A stretch of 8,328 nucleotides of DNA from an uncultured Catenibacterium sp. Its GTDB lineage: Bacteria > Bacillota_I > Bacilli_A > Erysipelotrichales > Coprobacillaceae. Positions within the stretch are counted from its first letter, which is position 1. Each line of letters begins with the position of its first letter. The stretch lies in assembly GCF_900764565.1 (NCBI RefSeq), contig NZ_CAAFOM010000031.1:1-8328 (forward strand). Direction: 5' to 3'. The notes under the pieces are model-generated. The model saw only the letters and a program-made list of their open reading frames with translations. It searched no databases and had not been told where the DNA came from. Below, piece by piece: positions 1 through 4,518 of the stretch. Position numbers and translations under genes: made by a program.

Positions 1-1
1 C

Positions 2-478
2 AATAGAATAAATGACTACATGAACAAGACTGCACGCAGGGTGATTGATTACTGTATCGATCATGATATTGGAACTCTTGTTGTGGGCTATAATGAAACA
101 TTTCAGAAGGATTCCAATATAGGTAAGAGAAATAACCAGACATTTGTTAATATTCCATATGGGAAGCTGAGAGACAAGCTTGAATATCTCTGTGAATTGA
201 ATGGCATCATACTTGTAATGCAGGAGGAGTCCTACACATCAAAGGCCAGCTTCTGGGATAAGGATGTCATACCAGTCTATAAGAGTGATGATACTGAAGA
301 ACACCATTTCAGCGGAAAGAGAATACATCGTGGACAGTATAGAACAGCGAGTGGACAAGTTCTGAATGCAGATGTAAATGGTGCATTAAATATCATGCGT
401 AAAAGTAGCGTTGTGGATGTAAATATCCTATACAGTAGAGGCGAAGTGGACACGCCTATAAGAATAAGGATTGCCTAG
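2..478 (+). CDS. tnpB: TnpB RNA-guided endonuclease of an IS200/IS605-type element, C-terminal part (5' truncated by window edge)
   Basis: The reading frame is open from base 2, so the true start is upstream and the Met at base 20 is internal. TnpB is an RNA-guided RuvC-type nuclease, ancestral to Cas12, that keeps its transposon in the genome. Numbering from the Met at base 20, the second RuvC acidic residue is E70 in QEESYTSKAS and the third is D118 in LNADVNGALNI; the first (D) should lie upstream of the window. The C-terminus (PIRIRIA) is typical of full-length members. The stretch between E70 and D118, where many TnpBs carry a CxxC...CxxC zinc ribbon, contains no cysteine at all. This matches a TnpB subgroup without a recognisable ribbon and not an obvious random decay, because the flanking TSKxSF and GKRxxRGxxRT motifs are kept. 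The gene is read toward gldA. Confidence 0.9.
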   Translation, partial: NRINDYMNKTARRVIDYCIDHDIGTLVVGYNETFQKDSNIGKRNNQTFVNIPYGKLRDKLEYLCELNGIILVMQEESYTSKASFWDKDVIPVYKSDDTEEHHFSGKRIHRGQYRTASGQVLNADVNGALNIMRKSSVVDVNILYSRGEVDTPIRIRIA

Positions 479-577
479 CAATAGGTGGAAACTTAAATAT
501 CAAACTTCTTAAACGGATGCGTAAGCATCCTAGAAGCCTTGACTTCAAATACGGAGTATTAAGTCGAGGTAGTTCAC
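439..577 (+). ncRNA. Probable reRNA (omega-RNA) scaffold of the TnpB element
   Basis: TnpB guide RNAs normally comprise the tnpB 3' end plus the element's right end, and the guide is the sequence just outside the element. Here four stems follow one another. The first pairs AGGCG 439-443 with CGCCT 453-457. The second pairs CCTA 474-477 with TAGG 482-485 around a GCAA loop, extendable by two G-T pairs. The third pairs GGATGC 515-520 with GCATCC 525-530 around a GTAA loop, with an outer CTTCT (505-509)/AGAAG (532-536) stem. The fourth is the terminal hairpin 537-569. Two of these loops fit the GNRA rule, typical of folded functional RNA. The 5' limit is uncertain. The guide would start at 578. 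That it is transcribed and bound by TnpB is inferred from the family. Confidence 0.55.
537..569 (+). repeat. Subterminal right-end hairpin of the IS
   Basis: The arms are CCTTGACTT (537-545) plus AATAC (548-552), pairing with GTATT (556-560) plus AAGTCGAGG (561-569). The loop is GGA, the bulge on the 5' arm is CA (546-547), and there is one G-T pair (540/566). An imperfect palindrome with a small bulge, eight bases before the cleavage end at 577, is what the Y1 transposase TnpA of this family recognises on single-stranded DNA. It has no T-tract after it, so it is not a Rho-independent terminator. Confidence 0.75.
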
Positions 578-581
578 GTTC

Positions 582-587
582 TATAAT
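582..587 (+). promoter_or_regulatory. Perfect TATAAT just outside the IS end, candidate -10 for gldA
   Basis: TATAAT sits 5 bp beyond the IS boundary and 20 bp before the gldA ATG. The hexamer at the 17-bp position upstream is TTAAGT (559-564), inside the IS hairpin and only a 3/6 match to TTGACA. A start about 7 bases downstream would fall at the SD (AGGAG 594-598), leaving almost no leader. It may be a remnant of the native promoter cut by the insertion, a weak hybrid promoter, or chance in AT-rich DNA. Confidence 0.3.
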
Positions 588-607
588 AGAAATAGGAGTG
601 TGATAAT

Positions 608-1702
608 ATGAGCAAAATGATTGGTGCACCAACAAGATATAGACAGGGAAAAGATGAATTAAAATGTCTTGGTGATGATTTAAAGGACTATAAGAGAATA
701 GTCGTTATTACAAGTGAAAATTTGAAAGAGATGTTTATACCTCAAATAGAAGAAAGCTTACATGAACAGGAAATGACTGTTGTATTATTTCAAAATGAAT
801 GCAGCATGAGCGAGATTGAGAGAATACAACATATTGTAGAAGAAACGAATAGTGAAGTAATTGTCGGTGTAGGTGGAGGAAAGGTATTAGATACGACTAA
901 AGCATGTGGTTATTATGCGAAAAAGCCTATTGTCGTTATACCTACTGCAGCAAGTACAGATGCCCCATGTTCTTCTTTATCAGTGATTTACCATGATGAT
1001 CATACGTTTGATCATTATTTAAATTTACCTAAGAGTCCAGATCAAGTGATTGTGGATACACAGGTCATTGCGAATGCCCCAGTAAGATTATTAAGAGCGG
1101 GTATTGGTGATGCATTTAGTACTTATTTTGAAGCAAAGGCTTGTTATGTAAGTCATAGTGAGAATTGTCTTCATAGTCAGGTAACAAGAAGTGCTTTAGC
1201 GATATCTAAGGCTTGTTTTGATATTGTCTATTCTTATGGATTGCAGGCTGTAGAAGATTGTAAACAGAATAAAGTGACAGAAGCACTAGAGAATGTGATA
1301 GAAGCCAATATTTATCTAAGTGGTATTGGTTTTGAGTCTGGTGGAGAAGCAGTCGGACATGGCCTGCATAATGCGTTTACTCTTATTCCTGAAACAAATA
1401 GTAAGATGCATGGTGAAAAAGTGGCTTTTTGTACACTTGTACAATTAGTACTAGAGAATACACCTAAGGATACACTCAAAAGCTATTATGAGTTCTTAGA
1501 AGCTTTAGAGTTACCAACAACACTTTCTGATTTAGGTATAAAAGAAGTAGATGAGGAAGCATTGATGCATGTCTGTATAGAAGCAGTCAAAGAAGGTTCT
1601 ACGACATTAAATATGCCTTTTGAAGTGACTTCAAAAAATTTGTTAAAAGCTATTATCAAAGCAGATCAATATGGACAGAAATGGAAAACCTCTGGAAAAT
1701 AA
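608..1702 (+). CDS. gldA: Glycerol dehydrogenase (GldA-type, iron-ADH superfamily)
   Basis: The product is a cytoplasmic NAD-dependent, Zn-binding enzyme that oxidises glycerol to dihydroxyacetone, or runs in reverse. At 364 residues it has the family's usual length. The N-terminal Rossmann-like domain carries the dinucleotide motif GVGGGK (residues 87-92), followed by PTAASTDAPCSSLSVIY (112-128), typical of GldA. Expected Zn ligands are present: D168 in GIGDAFSTYFEA, H251 in GGEAVGHGLHNAF and H268 in MHGEKVAF, with the family's spacing (83, then 17). The start is well supported by AGGAG at 594-598, nine bases before ATG. No dihydroxyacetone kinase gene is adjacent, so the metabolic role (glycerol use or redox balance) cannot be read from context. 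The upstream DNA has been replaced by an IS ending about 30 bp before the ATG, so its promoter is either the weak TATAAT at 582 or read-through from the IS. Confidence 0.92.
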   Translation: MSKMIGAPTRYRQGKDELKCLGDDLKDYKRIVVITSENLKEMFIPQIEESLHEQEMTVVLFQNECSMSEIERIQHIVEETNSEVIVGVGGGKVLDTTKACGYYAKKPIVVIPTAASTDAPCSSLSVIYHDDHTFDHYLNLPKSPDQVIVDTQVIANAPVRLLRAGIGDAFSTYFEAKACYVSHSENCLHSQVTRSALAISKACFDIVYSYGLQAVEDCKQNKVTEALENVIEANIYLSGIGFESGGEAVGHGLHNAFTLIPETNSKMHGEKVAFCTLVQLVLENTPKDTLKSYYEFLEALELPTTLSDLGIKEVDEEALMHVCIEAVKEGSTTLNMPFEVTSKNLLKAIIKADQYGQKWKTSGK

Positions 1703-1715
1703 TCCAGAGGTTTTT
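1685..1715 (+). terminator. Rho-independent terminator of gldA, overlapping its stop codon; probably bidirectional
   Basis: A 12-bp stem pairs AAAACCTCTGGA (1685-1696) with TCCAGAGGTTTT (1703-1714), with loop AAATAA and a T-run at 1711-1715. The gldA TAA (1700-1702) lies in the loop, so the last five sense codons form the left arm. The left-arm A-run gives a U-run on the other strand, so it can also end the convergent small gene whose stop is at 1719-1721. Confidence 0.9.
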
Positions 1716-1718
1716 CTA

Positions 1719-1865
1719 TTAGAAATATAATTTTGCGATAATCGCGATGAGAACAATAATGATAACTACAAGACTATATGCTACTGTCATTGCGCCATAG
1801 CCCTGCCAGTCTTTTTGAAGTTCTTTTGTCTTTTCTTTGGAAATGACACGCTTCTTTTCGCTCAT
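1719..1865 (-). CDS. Small basic single-pass membrane protein, 48 aa, unknown function
   Basis: A 48-codon frame runs from ATG at 1865 to TAA at 1719-1721. The N-terminal half is strongly basic (MSEKKRVISKEKTKELQK), followed by a W/Y-bearing linker (DWQGYGAM). One hydrophobic helix covers about residues 26-44 (rich in V, I, L, A), and the end is KLYF. By the positive-inside rule the N-terminus should be cytoplasmic. The SD AAAGGA (1874-1879) lies eight bases before ATG, and a TATAAT lies at 1904-1909 further upstream, so it has its own expression signals. It is convergent to gldA and shares its terminator. I do not recognise the family. Layout, SD, promoter and the non-random sequence make it a credible gene. 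Confidence 0.72.
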   Translation of the reverse strand: MSEKKRVISKEKTKELQKDWQGYGAMTVAYSLVVIIIVLIAIIAKLYF

Positions 1866-1903
1866 AATCATCATCCTTTCTTTCGAGTTTTATATCTATT
1901 TAT

Positions 1904-1909
1904 ATTATA
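1904..1909 (-). promoter_or_regulatory. -10 box of the 48-aa membrane protein gene
   Basis: Perfect TATAAT on the minus strand, 38 bp before the ATG. The hexamer 17 bp upstream (1927-1932) is TATATA, a 3/6 match to TTGACA. A 12-bp palindrome TTTTTCGAAAAA (1938-1949) lies just upstream in very AT-rich DNA and could be an UP-like element or an operator; there is no direct support for either. Confidence 0.5.
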
Positions 1910-1960
1910 CTTCACTTATTAATTAATATATATCGCATTTTTCGAAAAAAATAACTAATA

Positions 1961-1984
1961 TAAAAAGCTATCAAAATGATAGCT
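1961..1984 (-). terminator. Rho-independent terminator of the five-gene minus-strand operon
   Basis: On the minus strand AGCTATCA (1984-1977) pairs with TGATAGCT (1973-1966) around a TTT loop, followed by a run of Ts down to 1962. The stem begins immediately after the TAG stop of the metallo-hydrolase gene (1985-1987). It ends the pepF operon before the small membrane protein gene's promoter. Confidence 0.88.
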
Positions 1985-2782
1985 CTAAAATTCTATGACT
2001 TCTAAATCATCCGGCACAAATATATTACCTGTATAATACAGTGATCCTTCTGCCTTGTAGAGTTCTTTACGATTGTCTACATGATCATCTTCTGTATGAT
2101 AAAGTACAAGATTCTTAATATGAAGTGATTGTGCAAGTTCGCAGGCATCTTTCACTGTTGAATGATGCTTTTCATAAGGATGTCTGAAGTCTCTTTCTTG
2201 ATATAAACAGAATGCTTCATGTAAGAGTACATCCGCATTTTCTGCATAGACTTTCTCTTCTTCACAATATGGTTCATCCCCACAGCATGTAAGTTTCTTA
2301 CCATCATATTCCATCATGAAGCCAAACTGCTTGGCTTTAGTAGAATGGATATCAAAGAAAGTGACTGTATGTCCCATGATTTCTTTTGTTTCTTGATCCT
2401 TCACTTCTACTAAGTGAAGTCTTTTTCCAATGAGTGCACTCTGTTTTGGTACAAGAAGTGTATTCGCCATATCTTCTAAAATATGAATCACTTCATCATG
2501 ACCATAGATATAAGCATCCCCTTCATACTTACCTGCATTCATGAACTGTGTAATCATACGCATCATCCAGACCATACCTAATAAATGGTCAATATGCTTA
2601 TGAGTGAGAAAGATATGCTTCATATCCTTCCAGTCATAACCTGCTTTTTTTAGCTGAGTCAGAATCTGGTTTCCTCCTCCTGCATCAACCATAAAGTATT
2701 GATTGTTGTCTTCTAATACAAAGCATGTGTTGTATATCTTAGTGACTAAGGCATTCCCCGTACCTAACATTGTCAATTTCAT
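1985..2782 (-). CDS. RNase Z-like metallo-beta-lactamase-fold hydrolase
   Basis: The 265-residue protein has the full two-metal motif set of the MBL fold: THKHIDH (H61, H63, D65, H66), DIHSTKAKQFGF (H146), CGDE (D169) and LYHTEDD (H229). It also has LLHEAF (188) and HHSTVKDACELA (206-217), which resemble RNase Z. It is shorter than typical bacterial RNase Z (about 300 residues), and the region after HxHxDH (67-120) does not show the Gly/Pro-rich tRNA-binding arm I would expect. tRNA 3' processing is therefore doubtful; a phosphodiesterase or other phosphoester hydrolase is as likely. It is cytoplasmic, with no signal peptide. It is the last gene of the operon: its ATG overlaps the PAP2 stop by 4 bp (ATGA), with a strong SD GGGAGG inside the PAP2 end, and it is followed directly by the operon terminator. 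Confidence 0.82.
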   Translation of the reverse strand: MKLTMLGTGNALVTKIYNTCFVLEDNNQYFMVDAGGGNQILTQLKKAGYDWKDMKHIFLTHKHIDHLLGMVWMMRMITQFMNAGKYEGDAYIYGHDEVIHILEDMANTLLVPKQSALIGKRLHLVEVKDQETKEIMGHTVTFFDIHSTKAKQFGFMMEYDGKKLTCCGDEPYCEEEKVYAENADVLLHEAFCLYQERDFRHPYEKHHSTVKDACELAQSLHIKNLVLYHTEDDHVDNRKELYKAEGSLYYTGNIFVPDDLEVIEF

Positions 2783-3351
2783 GTTCTTCCTCCCAATAGT
2801 TTAGTCCTAAAGCATATGATATATGCAATAATACCAGATATTCCGCCTACCATAATACCACCTAGAATATCTGTTGGGTAGTGCACCATGAAATAATTAC
2901 GACTTAATCCCATTAATGCGACAAAGATAAAACCAATCCAGCTATATTTCTTATTACATGTTAAGAATATACACATCATAACTGCCATAGTGGCTGTAGT
3001 ATGTCCTGAAGGGAATGAGAATTCTTCATAATGTAAGCCTCCAACAAACTTCCACCAGTTATAGTATTCATCTACACCGGATAAATAAGGACGATGACGT
3101 CCAATCGCATTCTTTAAAAAGAGGCTTGTAAAGATAGCTCCTATCGCAAGACTAATGAGAATACATATGCCAAGTTTTCTTGTCTTTTTAAAATAAATAA
3201 GTACAAGAGCTAAAGCGATAAAGAAGATTCCTTTATCACCAAAATAAGAGATCAAGCGGAATATTGGTGTCAGTGCACCATGTGTGTTTTCAGCAAGATG
3301 ATGGAGGAAATGAAGGAGTGTATAGTCATATAGATGTCCTAATTCTCTCAT
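2779..3351 (-). CDS. PAP2-family membrane phosphatase (undecaprenyl-pyrophosphate or lipid phosphatase-like)
   Basis: The 190-residue multi-pass membrane protein carries all three signature motifs of the PAP2 superfamily: KNAIGRHRP (K80, R87, P88), PSGH (114-117, with the acid His H117) and SRNYFMVHYPTD (S150, R151, nucleophile H157, D161). Hydrophobic helices are visible near 42-54, 60-79, 119-132, 136-149 and 163-180. Relatives remove phosphate from undecaprenyl pyrophosphate (BcrC/PgpB-like), phosphatidate or phosphatidylglycerol phosphate; which substrate applies here cannot be told. The active site should face outward. The start overlaps the preceding stop (ATGA, 3348-3351), and the local SD is weak (only A/G-rich AAGAAAAG), so translation probably depends on coupling to the upstream gene. 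Confidence 0.88.
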   Translation of the reverse strand: MRELGHLYDYTLLHFLHHLAENTHGALTPIFRLISYFGDKGIFFIALALVLIYFKKTRKLGICILISLAIGAIFTSLFLKNAIGRHRPYLSGVDEYYNWWKFVGGLHYEEFSFPSGHTTATMAVMMCIFLTCNKKYSWIGFIFVALMGLSRNYFMVHYPTDILGGIMVGGISGIIAYIICFRTKLLGGRT

Positions 3352-3923
3352 CTTTTCTTCAAGTCCTTTTCATTAATTGCTTCAATCACACGACATGGAT
3401 TGCCTCCTGCAATCACAAATGGTGGAATATCATCCTTTACAACTGATCCTGGTTGTATAATAGATTCTCTATTAATTTTTACACCTGGATAAATAATACT
3501 GTTTGAACCAATGCTGACGCCTTCATAAATACGTACGGGTAATGTACTTTCTAATCCTTTTGCACGAGCATGACTACTCATTGGTGTGACTGTTGTGAGT
3601 ATTGTGACATTGTACCCAAGTGTCACATTATCACTGATAGACACTATTCCACTATCATCAATTAAGAGATTGTCTTTAGAATAGAAGTTCTTTCCAAGTG
3701 TGATGTTGTAGCCATAAGTACAATGAAAAGGCTGTTCAATAAAGGCTTCATTCCACTCATTTAATAGTTTATCTAGTATGAGATTGATATCATCTCTTTT
3801 AAGTGGTGAAAGATTGTTTAGCTCATGACAGAGACTCTTACAATAAAGACGATCATTGTAGAGTTCTTTTGAAAATGGCTGATAAAGTTCACCAGAGATC
3901 ATATCTCTTTTTGTATCATTCAT
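3348..3923 (-). CDS. Maltose/galactoside O-acetyltransferase homologue (left-handed beta-helix) lacking the catalytic His
   Basis: The 191-residue protein has the size and order of the NodL/LacA/Maa family. A Mac-like helical N-terminus covers about 6-58 (MISGELYQPF...), followed by left-handed beta-helix hexapeptide repeats about 70-175, ending PGSVVKDDIPPFVIAGGNPCRVI. The family transfers acetyl from acetyl-CoA to sugar hydroxyls, using a His in a T-x-x-H-P segment as general base. Here that segment reads TTVTPMSSHAR, so the His position is T113 (codon ACA at 3587-3585). The usual Trp of NVWIG is also changed (EGVSIG, S137). A His sits at 119 but out of register. The protein may be inactive as a sugar acetyltransferase, use another base, or bind a different ligand. 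It overlaps the upstream gene by 8 bp; the start is supported by GGAGG about seven bases before ATG. Confidence 0.82.
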   Translation of the reverse strand: MNDTKRDMISGELYQPFSKELYNDRLYCKSLCHELNNLSPLKRDDINLILDKLLNEWNEAFIEQPFHCTYGYNITLGKNFYSKDNLLIDDSGIVSISDNVTLGYNVTILTTVTPMSSHARAKGLESTLPVRIYEGVSIGSNSIIYPGVKINRESIIQPGSVVKDDIPPFVIAGGNPCRVIEAINEKDLKKR

Positions 3924-4518
3924 GCTTCATCCTCCAATAATAAGTTTGAATCTGTTTGTATAACTTGGCACAGTCATATGTCGCAAAGACTTGAGGATCA
4001 ATCACATCTACATGTTTATGTGTCAGTGCTTCTATCTCTTCTTTCTTATAGCGCATCTGTGGTGCGAGTAATACAAGGTCATAGTATAGGCATTTCTTTT
4101 CTACAGTATGAACTGCTGCCCCTTCTATGATCAATGGGAGGTTGTTTTTTAATATATAGTTCTGCATCTTTTCTTTAAAGAATCCTGATGTCATTCCCCC
4201 ACTGCAGCATAATACCACCTTCATTGGTTCGACTTTTTCTTCTATGAGCTTATTGATCATACATCGATAAAGTTCTAAGGCAATAGGAAATGTCGTTAAT
4301 GGGAAATGAAGATAGAAGATCTGTTTATCATCACTGATAATCTTTTCTTCTATCATGCCTATATCATGAAAGTGAATAGATGCAATGCGGTTTTGATAGG
4401 TAATGTGATATTCATTTTCATAAAATTCTGTTTGAAAACGAGGATCATCTTTTAACTGGAAATAGAGATAACGTTTATAGACTTCTAAGTTCTCTTTTTG
4501 ATAGAACGTATCAAGCAT
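3916..4518 (-). CDS. Unknown N-terminal domain fused to a PTS IIB (lactose/cellobiose-type)-like domain
   Basis: Residues about 99-190 resemble a phosphotransferase system IIB domain of the lactose/chitobiose class: MKVVLCCSGGMTSGFF starts a Rossmann-like strand-loop with C105 in the phospho-cysteine position (CSxGMT/S), and LVLLAPQMRYKKEEI (148-162) matches the family's LLGPQVRY motif. Residues 1-98 are a separate aromatic-rich, mixed alpha/beta segment that I do not recognise. True IIB transporter subunits are about 100 residues and sit with IIA and IIC genes; none is here. It may be a regulator or adaptor sensing PTS phosphorylation, or a IIB reused for another task. No DNA-binding helix or signal peptide is obvious. 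Its start overlaps the pepF stop (8 bp, 4511-4518), with SD AGAGGA upstream inside pepF, so it is co-expressed with the peptidase. The IIB resemblance is good; the function is not known. Confidence 0.7.
   Translation of the reverse strand: MLDTFYQKENLEVYKRYLYFQLKDDPRFQTEFYENEYHITYQNRIASIHFHDIGMIEEKIISDDKQIFYLHFPLTTFPIALELYRCMINKLIEEKVEPMKVVLCCSGGMTSGFFKEKMQNYILKNNLPLIIEGAAVHTVEKKCLYYDLVLLAPQMRYKKEEIEALTHKHVDVIDPQVFATYDCAKLYKQIQTYYWRMKHE

Larger units (their letters stand above)
1..577 (+). mobile_element. Right part of an IS200/IS605-family element (left end outside window)
   Basis: The segment holds the 3' part of tnpB followed by a structured right end. About 100 bp after the tnpB stop there is an imperfect hairpin (537-569), then TAGTTCAC ending at 577. 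A subterminal hairpin followed by a TTCAC-like cleavage site is typical of the right ends of this family, which transposes as single-stranded DNA and lacks terminal inverted repeats and target duplications. The boundary at 577 is inferred from the TTCAC and the hairpin spacing; an empty-site comparison would be needed to prove it. The left end, and any tnpA, lie outside the window, so it is unknown whether the element is autonomous. Confidence 0.8.

Noticed and set aside
539..544. TTGACT as a -35 box for gldA
   Set aside because: No acceptable -10 lies 16-18 bp downstream; the TATAAT at 582 is 37 bp away. The hexamer is part of the IS hairpin arm.
537..577. Right-end hairpin as a Rho-independent terminator of tnpB
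   Set aside because: The stem is followed by TAGTTCAC, not a T-run; its position and bulge fit an IS end better.
1938..1949. Palindrome TTTTTCGAAAAA as an operator
   Set aside because: It is short and low-complexity in an AT-rich gap; self-complementary A/T runs are expected there by chance, so it is mentioned only as context.
3264..3446. Plus-strand 60-codon frame
   Set aside because: It lies antisense across the junction of two well-supported minus-strand genes, with no SD and no recognisable protein character.
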